From Prosopocoilus inquinatus (lineage: Eukaryota > Arthropoda > Insecta > Coleoptera > Lucanidae), in contig CM069872.1 in assembly GCA_036172665.1 (NCBI GenBank), positions 41,588,101 to 41,652,100 of the forward strand: a stretch of 64,000 nt of DNA. Reading direction: 5' to 3'. The position numbers and the translations under genes were made by a program. The notes under the pieces are model-generated. The model did not search any database, had not been told where the DNA came from, and was given only the letters and a program-made list of their open reading frames with translations. Of this stretch, positions 36,386 to 48,199 are shown piece after piece (within the stretch, counting starts at the first letter, position 1; each line of letters starts with the position of its first letter).

Positions 36386-37559
36386 TTAAATTTAAAGTTA
36401 CTTTAACCTAAAAAAATACATTTGTGTCCCTGTACTTAAAGTGACTTGAAATTGAAGCTTCCTTAAAGTCTGATTATGAAAATGGCCATGAGATCCCGAG
36501 TTGCCTTAAAGTAAAATTAAAAAAAGAAGTTATGTTTATGCCCCATCGGTACGTCAGTGTACAAATACATAAGTGAATCCCTCCAGCAGATGGCAAATTC
36601 ATACCTATTAGTAATAAACCACATGTGCGAGCGTTTTTAAAAAAAATAATAATAATTAGAATTATTATGCCAGACTTTTTATCCACACTGTATATTGATT
36701 AGATACATACACTTCATGTTTTTAATTTATTTATTTACCCAGACGCAGGACAATGTATAAAAACTAAAAGAACGAAGAAGAAAATTTATCTAGAGCTAGT
36801 TAACAAAGAAATGCAGAAAAACAAACCAAGGTAAAAGAGTAATCTTTTATGTAATAACAATGAATGAAAACACATTTATTTATAATAGTCTTATTTTACA
36901 TAACGAGGAAAAAATTAGAATCAGAATATTTTGATTCAGGATGGGGAAAAGGGAAATTTTCTTGCGCATGGTGGGAATTCTTTTGAAAGGATTGACGTCA
37001 GTAACATTATTTTTGTAGGTCTCGATAAGTAGAGTCAAAGAAGCAATTTTTTCCTGAATTGAAGACCAGTATGACACTAAGAATTATGGCGTTTTCAATT
37101 CATTGCTCCAAAGCACTTTGAGAATATCTCCATCCCTTGTTTTTGTTAAGAGGGTACGAGAACAAGATGGGAAAACTCTGAGAGTGTTCTAGAGCAGTCA
37201 ATGAATTCAAAACGATGTCAAAATATTGTATGTACAAAGAGAGAGAGAGAGATAGGCTATCACAGTGAATGTTGAGTTGGTTCATTTGATACTTCTCTGT
37301 CACTTTGCAAAAGATTTTATATTATGAAATCTTACGGACCTAAGGAGGAAAATTGCTATTTATATTTAAAAAAGTAAACGAATGTAGAATTGGTGCAGGT
37401 TATTTAGTTTTTGGAATAATGATGTTCTGTGACCCCTTACTTGACGGTAGTTTAGAAATTCATGGGCGTAATTTAATCCGCTTTCTATCACGGCGAGTAA
37501 CTGACATCCTAATGCACCGCGTTAAATTCGAAATGTCCAGCATCACTACACGCTTACTG

Positions 37560-37860
37560 AACTGTTTCAAACTCTCGAAAAGAAAGTTAATCCTCGGCGA
37601 CGGCCTTTTTGTTTACTCGCACTTGCGAACCGGCGCGTAGAGCAGATAATTCTTATCGGGTTTCGAGCGCTGATTGCCAAAAAATGTGGCCGCCGTGTTT
37701 ACGCGCTTACGGACATTATTCGTTCGGCGTTCGATTCGAATGAACGTCGACGTCCGCCGTCGCCGTCGTCGGCGTGGTGCAGGGAACGGGGAAATTTTCG
37801 CCGCGATTAGTACATCCAAGTGACGTAGAATGTAAACAAGGTGACAATTACTCATATTTG
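37560..37860. promoter_or_regulatory. CpG-rich island: candidate enhancer or alternative first exon
   Basis: The strongest GC and CpG cluster in the window outside the exon, with GTCGACGTCCGCCG-type sequence at about 37745-37775. AACAAG|GTGACA at about 37835 is a weak donor-like site. No TATA or initiator was identified. Confidence 0.3.
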
Positions 37861-37899
37861 ATTTAAAGTGATACTAGTCGTGACCGTTTCGTCGGCTGG

Positions 37900-39050
37900 A
37901 ATGTTGACGAAATGTAGTCAGCAGATATCGCGGACGAAGCAGTCGCTACTTAACGCTTATGCTTAAAACATCACCACAAGTTCCATATAGTCGCGTTAAT
38001 AAAGTCGCTCCCGTATAATTTCCATGCATACGTGACCGGTACTGTTTCAGAAAATTATGCGCTTTCGTAACGCGCGCTCGAATTTGAACAACCCGCGAAT
38101 TGACCGAAATAGTGGCCATTTTGTGACGTGTTTCCTGCAATAACACATTGACATTCATGAAAGTACAGGTGTGTTATAACTACTTTTATGCAGCAACTGT
38201 ATTTTTTACTTGCTCAATTCCTTGCACGTTGATTCGAATAACTGTACAGTTTTCATCCTACAAGAAAATTACTCTCCAACTTGGTTTCAATGTCTTGCGC
38301 ACGCGCCTTCATTTACTATTTATTTTAAACATTCATTATTTTCCCGCACGTTTGTTTAGCTTAAATACATTTAACATTTTTTTATTATTACATACAATAC
38401 ATACAAAACAGTAACTTCAACCATTGCAACAAAAAAAAAAAAACTGTGAAACTCTTGAAACGAATAACCAGCCTGAGTTTCCGAATTTCATCAAGCCACA
38501 AAAGCATACATGCACGAAAATAACTGTTTACGTTCTGCAACAGATAATGTAATGCGAATTTATTAAATATTTATGTTGACAGTTCGGAGGAGTCGGAATC
38601 GCAGTAGTTAATTACTGTTATTTCTGTTTTTGATAAACAAGTCTGTGTTTGCGATATTATGTTTCATTATAAATAATTGTTATTTAATTCGACTAAATCA
38701 CAGTTTCAAGAACAAATTTAAAGCCCTGATTTTTACAGACGGAATATTCTCTCTCTTTTATCTTCCTGGGACTACGAAATCAACTCGATTTTGTAGGTCA
38801 AGTGCACATGCGCAATTAAATATTTGCTTTAAAAAAAAACAATTGCAGCAAAGTAATAATAACCCATATTAATTTATGCAAATGTATTTCAATGCACAAA
38901 AAAATAAGTCGTTATTTTTGTGATTTTTACAAAAGTTTACCACACTCCAAAGAAAGCATTTTTTTTTTCAAAAACTTTCCAAGGCCAATTAAAGAATCTT
39001 TAGTAAATATTTTAAGCATAACTTAGTACATGTTAACCCTCTTAATATAT
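37900..39050. other. Intronic sequence with no recognised gene
   Basis: The first 200 bp keep raised CpG content from the adjacent island. The rest is AT-rich with poly-A runs. Confidence 0.4.
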
Positions 39051-39881
39051 GATACACATATACAGGGTAATTCACGTAACATGTAAAAATCAATATCTCA
39101 ATAAATGCAAAAGCAAGTTATTTGGTTTGTATAATTTTTTTAATGTGGAATCTAAGCTCTGTCAAGTCATGGTATCAAACATGTCTTTTCACTTCCGGTT
39201 TAACAGGAAGTAAACGCAACTTTGTTTTTTAAATACAAATGTTTTCTAAATTTCTCTTTTGAAACAATTACTCTCGTAACTTCATAAACGTAACACATAT
39301 ACGGGTATTCCTAATATTCTCTTTACTGAAAAAAAAAATGTCTTCAAATTTTCAGAATGTCTTGATTGTTGTCACGTTGATCACACTGACAGAGTTAATC
39401 TGTGCTGATTATGGTGTTAATACGGGGAATGTTTAGAAAAATCGATAACAAATTTATACGACGAACATTTTTGTCGATTCCAACGCTTATGTTTTGACTG
39501 GTATCAGTAGTTTGTATTTAATTTTTTTAAAAATACAAAAGAGACGACAATTTGGATAAGTTCGACACATACCTAAAGTTGCTGCAGCTCTAGAATTTCC
39601 TGAATGTTGCCCATATACTAATATCACATTAAACTTTTCATAAAATTTCATCTTAACATGAATGTATGAATATATTAACTGTTACTGTGGTGAGAAATTC
39701 CTTTTCAATAGAACTTAAAACATTATACTATTGCATTTGAAAAACAAAAGTTGCATGTACTTTTGATAAACCGGAAAGCAGTAAGCTTTTGATTCCATTT
39801 AAAAGAAATTTGTATTTACTGTGATATTCACCCCCCATGAAGTCTCATTTCATGCTATACATAACAATGTCAGGTCAAAAA

Positions 39882-40935
39882 GCGATCGCAGGATGTCGCT
39901 ACTTAAGCTTTTCGTTATACATAACACTGTCGATGGTTTCACGTTATAAAATATTCCTATATCATTAATAATTTGTTTATCGATGACGACACGTTATTTA
40001 TAACATGAAATCATACAGTGGCTTAGGGGTAATTGACTGTTATTTGTTAAAAAATGACACTGTATATAAAAAAAAATTGTATATATAAAAATTTCTATTA
40101 CCTAATAGTTCTTATGTGATATGATTTTCCCAATTTTATTTACATCAAAACGTTTGCGATCGCAGGATGTGGCTACTTAAGCTTTTCTTTATACAGGGTG
40201 TTATCGAATATATTGGCAATAATTATACCACATATAGACGGCGTCAAAATATTACGATTTAACCCAATTTATCTATATACCAAAGTTTTTCGTTTCTAAG
40301 GTATAACCTATAAAAGCAACTTGAAGAGCTTTGAGAAAATGACCTATGTAACAGTTAAGTATTTTACATTGACATGTAAAATACGCAGGTAAAAATCCAT
40401 CTAATGTTTTCAAGGCAAGTTAGAGCTTTATGAAATGTTGAGTTTTTGCAGCAATAAAATCTTTCGAACTAATTTATCTCGAAAACGGGTAATCTGACGA
40501 AGATGGAACTTAGTTCATTTCTGACCGTTCCAGAGATATTTAAGAAAATATGCTTTTCAAGTTACCTCTTTAGGAAGTTATACCTGAGAAACGAAAGACG
40601 TTTGTGTACAGATAAATTAGGTTAAATTGTAATACTTTGATGCCTTCTATACGTGGTATAGTTATTGCCATCTTATTCGAAAACAGCATGTACATAACGT
40701 TATCGATGATTTCACATTATAAAATACTCCTATATCATTTATCATTTGTTTATTGATAACGACACGTATGTATAACATGAAATGATACAGTAGCAAAGGG
40801 GTGATTTACTGTTACGTATTACATAAATGACCCTGTATATAAAAATTTATATTACCTAATAGTTCTTGTTTTTTTTTTCTTTTATATGTGGATGTGATCT
40901 TCCCATCTTCATTTACATCAGTACGTTTGCGTCGA
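39882..40935. repeat. Tandem duplication of a 274-bp unit, second copy split by a MITE
   Basis: Unit 1 (39882-40155) and unit 2 (40156-40193 plus 40691-40935) share GCGATCGCAGGATGT, CTACTTAAGCTTTTC, ACATAAC, AAATAYTCCTATATCATT, GACACGT, ATTACCTAATAGTTCTT and CATCA..ACGTTTGCG. The first bases match the arms of the fold-back at 36216. Confidence 0.82.
40194..40690. mobile_element. TA-flanked MITE with CAGGGTGTTATCGAATA ends and 140-bp arms
   Basis: CAGGGTGTTATCGAATA...GGCAATAATTATACCACATA at the left is inverted at the right (TACGTGGTATAGTTATTGCC...TATTCGAAAACAGCATG). Arm similarity extends through TTCGTTTCTMAGGTATAAC. TA flanks both ends. The empty site is preserved in the neighbouring unit 1 (GTTATACATAAC), so the borders are sure. 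Confidence 0.85.
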
Positions 40936-41368
40936 AAATGTTCAGTCTCAATGAATTTAAAGTTATTGTTTTTATTTAAATACCTAAGAACTAGTTTCGC
41001 CCACTGGAACTTCACTTAAACTGGAGCACTTCGCGTTTCCATATTTGTCAATTGATATTCATATAAAAATCCGCTCTCGACGACGTCCATTTTCGTTCAG
41101 GGAAATTAAAGTGAGGTTTGTATATTAGCAGATTATAAAGCTGCGCAAAATGTAAATGAGAATCGTTTTAGATTTTCAATAATTCCCCACTAATTAACGT
41201 GCCACGCTTGAACTTAAAATAATAAAATGGATCGACAGTCGCAATGTACGAGAAAAAAATGTTAAAGTTAAAAACCTTGCTTATGAGCAGGCGCGAACAA
41301 TAAATTTTGAAAGAAATATCAAAAATAGATTAAATTTTTAACAGAATATTCGCAGTATTCAAAACTAA

Positions 41369-41440
41369 GGCCCGCATTCATAAACTGTATTTCCCCCGTT
41401 TTGTGTGCATACAAAAGTTTTGTTTATGAATACTGGCATA
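41369..41440. mobile_element. Miniature palindrome of the GGCCCGNATTCATAAAC type
   Basis: After TAA, GGCCCGCATTCATAAACTG pairs with AAAGTTTTGTTTATGAATAC about 40 bp later. It is only about 70 bp and the right end is incomplete. Confidence 0.5.
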
Positions 41441-41449
41441 TGACATCGG

Positions 41450-43240
41450 TCTCCTTATTTTTAATAGAATCGTGTTTTCTTAATGACTGATGCTTACTGA
41501 TTTAAGAACGATTTCTATTCCATTTTTAGTCGTTTGTTTCCCACTGCTTTCTTTTGGGGGGTTCCTACAAATCGATAGAAAAAGTTTTTCCAGTAATTTA
41601 TTTATTGATCAAGGCCGTGCTGATTTTTTGATATAAATTGAATTTCACCGCGATCTTTTTGAAATTTCTTGAAACCTGAGTGTATGAAAAATTCTCAAGC
41701 TTCACAGACAGATACATCTTGAAGAGTACTTTAAAAAACCTAAATGGAATTTTTCTGGAAAATAATTAGGGAGGCCAATATTCGAGCATCTTTAAATTAA
41801 CATGGGATTTCCTACATTTGCGTTACAACTTGCAGCACCCTGCATAAGAAAACTATGCCGCCAATGAAAATATTATTCGCAGTTTTAAATTCAGGAACTG
41901 TAGGAGAGTAGGCGTACCTGAAATATTAAATTCATTTCTGGGACACCCTGTGTACACTTTATTAGGTGCAATAGAACAACTGAAACTAAGCTAATAAGAC
42001 TTTTGACATTTATTCAACCAAATAGGTCAAACGCACCTCATGTAAGTAGTACACTTTGATCTAGATACACATTCCAAATATTCACACGTTTTCAATTCAA
42101 ATATGTATTGGAAATCGGTTTTCAAATTAAATTATGCAACTGTAAGGCAGGAAAATAGAGTAAATTCTACAAAAGTCGCTAATAATTGCGAATTACATTT
42201 TCATTGTATTATATTGTAAGCAGGAAATGTTTTCAAAAAAAAACATGATAACCTATTACTATTAATATATTAATTAATATATTAATAGTCGATAAGTTAA
42301 AATTTTTGTATTTGACATAAGGAGCCAGATTAAAAAAGACAAAAGGACTGAAAGAAGCTTAAAAAAGAAAATCTAACGTTTCCAAAACTTGTCATGGAGT
42401 AAAAGAAAATAGATCCCTTAAAAACGTACTTATTTTTTTGGTATAAGTCAATTTCCTTTGTTGTTGAACCTTATAAGAATTAAAGTAAGACATAAGACAA
42501 ACTAAAACATAATTTCGGTTACAATTAAGTTATCGAATAAAATAAATTTATTTTTGACTTAACTCGAAAGCAACAGATCAACATTTCTAACTCGAAAACA
42601 TTAGAAATTATGATATAGCTTTTTTTGAATTTGTGAATTTCATTATAATAACTCATAGCTACAAAAATTTGGGCTGTCATTCTATTCTTATTTCTTGTAC
42701 ATGGTTTGATTCAATTTCTTGAATGATTTAATTTATGTAGAAGAATAGTAAAGATTAAATTATATAAAAAATTATCTGAAAAAATAGTTTTATCTCTAAA
42801 CCAAATATGCAGCCAAAAACAATGTTTGTTCCAAATATTTTTTGTACAAGGTTCGCCACTCAAAGTAGATATGATAGACATTGAGAATGAAATTCCATTT
42901 TGCAATTAGATTGCTTCATGAATGATCGTGTGTGCCTACTTGTGGTTGCACACCCGGTAGAAATTGAACTAAATCTTGTTTGTACTATTGCGGCCTTAAA
43001 ATTTCGCACGATTCAGCTTTTCGTTGTAAATACGGTTTTTAATGACTTGTCAAATTTTAAATCACATGCTTTCTGAAGTAGATATTGCATTTTCTGTTAA
43101 ACTCTATTTCTTCCGTTGTAATACTTACCTTATTTCTCTGCTGTAGTTATAATATAACCAACAGTCTGAAAACCAGTGTTATGTCATTAGTGTCAAATTT
43201 GAAGAGAAAGCCTGGTCGACAAAGCTAAAATTTTGACAAA
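41450..43240. other. AT-rich intronic sequence with no recognised gene
   Basis: A short ATTAATATATTAATTAATAT palindrome is near 42262. A CACCCTGTGTAC phrase at about 41944 could be an isolated MITE end. Confidence 0.4.
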
Positions 43241-43248
43241 GAATAGTA

Positions 43249-43491
43249 CAATCGCAAGCAATAAATTTTGGTCGCAACTGACGTCATCATCAATCAAAAC
43301 GTCAGTTTTAATTCTAGGAATCAGATATTTTCATATAAATATGCTGCATTTTACAAAAAAAGAGTGAAAAATAATCAGATTTTTAAGAAATTATTCCCAG
43401 TATTCAAAATTAAGACGTGAAACACTTTACTTTTAATAAAATACAAGTCAAGTACAAATCAATGACGACCAAAATTTATTGCTCGCGACTC
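43249..43491. mobile_element. TA-flanked palindromic MITE (TCGCRAGCAATAAATTTTGG arms)
   Basis: The left TCGCAAGCAATAAATTTTGG and the inverted right TCGCGAGCAATAAATTTTGG lie at the ends of 243 bp, with TA at 43247-43248 and 43492-43493. A related fragment is at 26165. Confidence 0.8.
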
Positions 43492-44420
43492 TACACAGAG
43501 GAAAAATTAAGAGAAGTATTTACTAGAAATGTAAAACAATGTGCTATAATTTACGTCTAAAATAACTCAGGTAACAATAAAAAAAATATCGCTACATTTG
43601 TGCAGAACTTCAGTTGTAAATTTTTATATACCTCTTTACTTTTTGACAGTACTTAGAGCAATAATTTCAAGCACTGTTATGAACAGGCATTCAGAATGTT
43701 ATACAATGCGACGATAATGTTAATGTGTTACGCGTTTTTTCAATATAACTTTATGACAAAAAAATATTACTAATTCGTAACTAAATTAAAGAAAAAATTG
43801 TAACATAATTTGCAACAATTTGTAAATACTACTGCTAACACAAGATTTTGTTAATTTTTAAGAAATTATTTTTCTTAGTGTACAGTCGTGCGCATCCTAG
43901 GTGCTACAACTTGTGATCTTTATAAGCTTTGTGGGACAAGGTCTTAAAGGTGAGCTTTGAGTGCAGGATGTGCATTTTAATTGCAGATGACTATACAAGA
44001 ATAAAGGTAATATTATTACATTGCCTTTATGTTGTACGTATTTAAATATAAAGAAAAACGTTCATACTGTGTATTTTACTATAATTTTACGTTTATAAAA
44101 TTGTTGGAAAAGTTCCATCATCGTCATTTTCCTTCATAAATAGTAGGCTAATCTAAAACGGCCTCGAGACAAATTTTATGATTTATTAAATTGTTGTTAG
44201 TCAATGAAATTAAGCAATTAAAATTAAAAAGAAAACATTTTTAAGACTGTGCTTAATTTTATTACATTAAACGTATCTTAATTACATTGACTTGCATTTT
44301 TAATTATCGTTATGTTATGATTATTTAATTCTAAAAGAAGTCATGCGTTTTTAGAAAAATGCTAACTATATTTTTAAGTGATTCAAGATGCTAAATCCGT
44401 GGTGTAATTTAGTGATTAAT

Positions 44421-44442
44421 GTTTTCTTTCTTTCAGCAGCAG
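44421..44442 (+). promoter_or_regulatory. 3' splice acceptor of the mam exon, with a CAGCAGCAG tandem (NAGNAG) site
   Basis: A pyrimidine-rich tract (44421-44434) runs into three consecutive CAG triplets (44434-44442). The first AG gives the exon start used here. Use of the second or third would remove one or two glutamines without a frame change. A possible branch-point-like TGATTAAT lies just upstream at about 44413-44420. The site is clear; which AG is preferred cannot be told from sequence. Confidence 0.8.
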
Positions 44443-45660
44443 AAGTTTCTGAAGCGTTCGGCAGAAGAACATGATCCCGGAGGGGGCAACGATGGTTACG
44501 AGCCACCGGTTAAGTTGCAGTGTACAACTCAGCATGGCGGTCATCAACCCGAGGGACTTACGAAGTTTTCGGTGGAAATTGTGCAGCAGCTGGAATTCAC
44601 CACGTCAGCAGCTAATTCGCAACCCCAACAGATCTCGACGAACGTTACGGTGAAGGCGCACACGAATGCATCGGTTAAAAGTGATGTGGCTTCTCCGAAG
44701 TCGAATCCGTCGACACCGGCTAAATCGAACGTGGTGAGCGGCGTGGACGTCGGGACGTTAGTGGAGTGCGTGAAACAAGAACCGGACAACGATTTCGCGG
44801 ACTTGGATCAGTGCGCCGCGGCGTTGGAAAAAGACGCGGCGGCGAACGGCGGCGCCGGTTTCGGCGGCCTCACAGACTTAATCGGTGACGATACGAACGA
44901 TGAAATCATCACTTCGGACGCGTTAAAAGACTTGATTTCGGACATTACAAATTGCCCGGAGTTCATGACGGACTTCGATTTCGAAGACAAAACGGACGTT
45001 GTGAACGGTTTGAAAGTGGAAGACCTGAAAGACTTCTCACATATCGCGGATGGTACAAAAACGCACAGCCCCCTTTTGCAAAGCCAAAACTACTCGCCCC
45101 CCGTTTTCGAAAATAAAAACCGAATGACGTATCCGAATATGGATTTCGGTAAAACCGAACTGAGCCCCGCGGCTCAAACGCTCAAACAAATGGCCGAGCA
45201 ACACCAGCACAAGAATCAAATGGGACTCTCTTATAATCCGAATAATCGCGCGCCCAATGCCCGATCGCCTTACCAAGACTTTCAGCTTGGAGATTACGGA
45301 AGTCCAAATTCTAATTCCAGTTATCATAAAAACAGTCCGAATTTCCCACAGGCTGATATGATCAAGCAAGAAATGATGTTTCAAGGTAGTGATTTTGATA
45401 TGAAGAGGAAAGGAGCTGGTATGTACAAACAACAGTATTCGCCGTACGGCAGTCCCAGTGCGAGTAGTCACGGAAGCCCGGGATATCTCCCTCGGGGAAA
45501 TACCGGTTCGAGTAATGGTCCAAACCCGAATGCCTTCGGAGCTGGAACGCCACCAAGACCACCTTCGGGGCCTGGAGGTAACAATTCTGTTACGACTCTG
45601 CAGATAAACCAAGCTCAACAACTACATATTAGTCAACAAAGTCATGGACATAATATTCAA
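44437..45660 (+). CDS. mam: Internal exon of mastermind (Notch transcriptional co-activator), acidic and Ser/Pro/Gly-rich region
   Basis: The sequence shows an open 408-codon stretch between a consensus acceptor and donor, in phase 0 at both ends. Exon residues 1-8 are polar and basic. Around residues 109-120 there is a V-E-C-V-K-Q-E-P-D-N-D-F acidic motif, followed by a second strongly acidic block at about 151-188 (D-D-T-N-D-E ... F-D-F-E-D-K). From about residue 275 the product is rich in Ser, Pro, Gly, Asn and Tyr, and it ends with a Gln/His-rich tail (about 387-408). This order matches insect Mastermind, a nuclear co-activator that bridges the Notch intracellular domain and Su(H)/CSL and recruits p300/CBP. 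The basic CSL/Notch-binding helix is not here and must lie on an upstream exon outside the window; the Gln-rich C-terminus must lie downstream. The ATG at 44419 is in the polypyrimidine tract, so I do not use it as a start. The gene call rests on pattern recognition, not a search. Confidence 0.88.
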
Positions 45661-45666
45661 GTAAGT
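45658..45666 (+). promoter_or_regulatory. 5' splice donor of the mam exon
   Basis: CAA|GTAAGT matches the donor consensus except for A instead of G at the last exon base. The reading frame stays open for only 12 more codons into the intron and then stops at 45694-45696, which supports splicing here. Confidence 0.82.
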
Positions 45667-45759
45667 ATTTGGTTTGGAATATTTGAAAATCTGTAGGCAA
45701 ATTTCGACAGAAATTAAAACTGTTGAAAGGTACAGGGCTTAATATTGAATACGCTAGAT

Positions 45760-47940
45760 TAGAAACGAGTTCGTCGCCGATGTGTGGCGGTCAGTGATGA
45801 GCCGGCACACCCCATGTTGTTGACCCTCCTGCAAATGACAACCGGATCAATATTTAATCAACAAGCGCCGCACTGATTGGCTTACACTATTATTACGGAT
45901 ATACACACTTCGCCTGGATTATACTAATTACGTACGTTGCTGCTATGTATCCATGTACTCACACATGCACGGCTATAATATGCAATTCTTAGCGAAACTT
46001 TTAACGTTCGCGCGAGTTCCTCCACGTTCCTTGCGACTTCAAGCGCTAGAAAACCTGTTACTTGCGATTTTTGCGTCACGCTGTAATCGTATCGGCGCAA
46101 AACTTTAAACGAAGAATTAGATTTCTTGCTGGCCGCCAAGCATGTTCCAGGCTCGAACATTTCAGAAGTTAATAAGCCGGATTAAAAATTGTTTATGTAT
46201 CGAAATGATACCTGTTCGCCGTTTTTACGTTTACCTCGAGGTGTTATGTTAATTGTGTTATCTGCATTGTAACAGACGGCGATTTCTATCATTACAAGGC
46301 ACTCCACACCGTATTTATGTCGATTGATCTCGTACCATAACTCTGAAATTAGACAGTGGCGTTACGAGGTTTCAGTTACCGGTTTGTATGTACACTATTT
46401 TTCAAATGAATGATAAAACGTATCTTATTGAAACACTCACCAAAACCACGGGGGGTTTGTTGTGCATTTGGAAAGCACAATACTTGCAAAGTTGAACTTT
46501 CTTGAGTTGGGAATTCCTTTTTTCAAAATACCGGGTCATTTAAAAAATTTTTAATTGGAGTAAGCCATGATTCAACGAAAGTTGTTGGCAATTCTGAAAA
46601 GACAACAGAAATTTTGATTTAAATCATCTGATTATCAGATAATGGAAATTAAATTAATTAAAGCCCGGTTCATTCAATATAAGTTTACTTTAATTATCAG
46701 TTAATTCCCATCGGAACAATTATTTTTATAATTGCTAATACGGCAATGAATTGAAAGCTAATTTCAAATCGGACCTAAATGTAATTAAACGTCACGCATT
46801 CAATGTTGCCAACTAAAATAAAGAGTCGTGGCTTACTGCAATTAATTATTTTTAAAATGTCTCGGTATTTGCTTATAAAGGACGATATTCAATATTGAAA
46901 TTACCATTTCTTTTACAGTTCCCAAGCAAAACAACAATTTACCGTGAAATGTAAACATGTGACGTTACTAAAATATTATTATTAACATTTTCATACAAGG
47001 TTGATTCGTTAGTATCTTACAAATTTTAACAGATGAAAGTCGTAATTTTATGAGAAAAAAGAACAAAACACCTGTATACAAAGGTTCGGCTTGCTTTTGT
47101 TCGGAAGTTACAGCGTTTCAAAACTTAGGTTGAAAACTTACAAGTACATACATACTTTAAAAAACATATATTAATGTACCATTTCGAACTTTTCTTCCAA
47201 AAATTGCAAAAAAGAGACCTCGTGATTAACTCAAATTTGAAATATAAATATTGAGAAACACAATTTCTGAAAATATACAAAAATCGCATTTTTGAGATCT
47301 TGTGTAAATTATAACCTAAATTTGATGGGTCGCACTATGAGTCTAAATTAATTAATTTTCAAGTTGATCGGTCTTAATCCTCGTTGGATGTCGTCATGAT
47401 TGCACCACATGAGGACCAATGATTAGTATGCACAGTGCCGTCTTAAGACATGTGGTGGCCCTTGTCAGTTTTGGTTTTAGGGGCCCTTTTGCGAAAGCTA
47501 ACCGTGTTAACTCATCGCACTGAGAGAAAGGTTCTTTTGTATGCAAATAATTTCTGAGTTGAATATTTATGATGCCTATATACAGCATGTGCCCGGATTG
47601 AGGAATTTACTTTTAATTTTCCAAAAAAAATATCAAAGGCAAAAAAATTGCTTGCTTTGTAATGAACATAACCGGCAATTAAAACTTTAACCTTAACACA
47701 GGATATTCTTAGAATCGACAAAAAAACACGAATAATATTACTTTGGGTCTTTGACGTTTATAACACCAAACCATATTTGTCTATCCAGTTATCCTAAAAC
47801 CTTCGATTTAGTCAGAACAATACGAGAATATTGGGGTCAGACAACCATAATAGTGAAAATTTTTAATTACAGATTTGTTTGTTGTAATAAATGAAAAAAA
47901 AATACTTCGACATTCAAAATATTTTTCTTGTCATCTATTT
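45760..47940. other. Start of the downstream intron, no gene recognised
   Basis: About 45760-46160 has more GC than the rest and no repeat signature, so it may contain a splicing or transcriptional element. A weak GCCCGG-ended palindrome may lie at 46662-46775. CAGTGCCGTCTTAAG at about 47431 looks like an isolated hAT end without a partner. Confidence 0.35.
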
Positions 47941-47983
47941 TTCGATTTTAAGAATACCTGTACTAAGATTGAAATTTTAATTA

Positions 47984-48129
47984 GGCCCGATTTGATAATC
48001 GAACTAAAGCAGACTTTAAATTATAAGTCACAGTCATATGTCCAAAAAGATTCGGACACATAGTTATTTATACACCAAAATGTGATTTATATTTTAAAAT
48101 CTTCTTTAGTTCGATTATGAAATTGGCCC
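47984..48129. mobile_element. PIF/Harbinger-like MITE with TTA target duplication
   Basis: GGCCCGATTTGATAATCGAA and, inverted from the right, GGGCCAATTTCATAATCGAA continue as ACTAAAG and beyond. TTA flanks both sides (47981-47983, 48130-48132). It is 146 bp. Confidence 0.78.
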
Positions 48130-48199
48130 TTAGTCTTATTTCGTTTTAAATCTAGCAAAAAAAATCCCTTTGATATTTTTTCTTTTTGGCAAAATTAAA

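Larger units (their letters stand above)
36044..36489. mobile_element. Outer inverted-repeat element (ATGGCCGTTTTCATAATCAG ends) containing two other repeats
   Basis: ATGGCCGTTTTCATAATCAG plus ACTTTAA at 36044-36071 is inverted with one mismatch at the right (to 36489). Inside lie the GAAAC/CTGATGA repeat copy 3 (36085-36166) and the fold-back at 36216-36385. Confidence 0.6.
1..44436 (+). other. mam: Presumed large mam intron upstream of the exon (partial)
   Basis: The stretch is AT-rich. I saw no open reading frame of 60 or more codons that looks like a cellular gene, and none encoding the Mastermind basic helix. It is filled with MITEs, hAT insertions, LINE fragments and local duplications, listed separately. 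Calling it intron is inference from the phase-0 acceptor at its right end; a nested gene or an alternative first exon cannot be excluded. Confidence 0.6.

Noticed and set aside
37238..37254. (GA)n tract as a GAGA-factor element
   Set aside because: A short microsatellite without other regulatory context.
44419..44436. ATG opening a 425-codon ORF over the mam exon
   Set aside because: The ATG and following TTTTCTTTCTTTCAG are the polypyrimidine tract and acceptor; translation as a start would ignore a clear splice site.
45037..45621. 194-codon ORF on the minus strand
   Set aside because: It is a shadow of the mam exon on the opposite strand; composition reflects the coding strand's codon usage.
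45661..45696. ORF continuation VSIWFGIFENL after the exon
   Set aside because: It follows a consensus GTAAGT donor and ends in a stop within 36 bases, as expected for intron read-through.
47431..47490. hAT end CAGTGCCGTCTTAAG
   Set aside because: No partner end or duplication could be found; kept only as a remark in the intron description.
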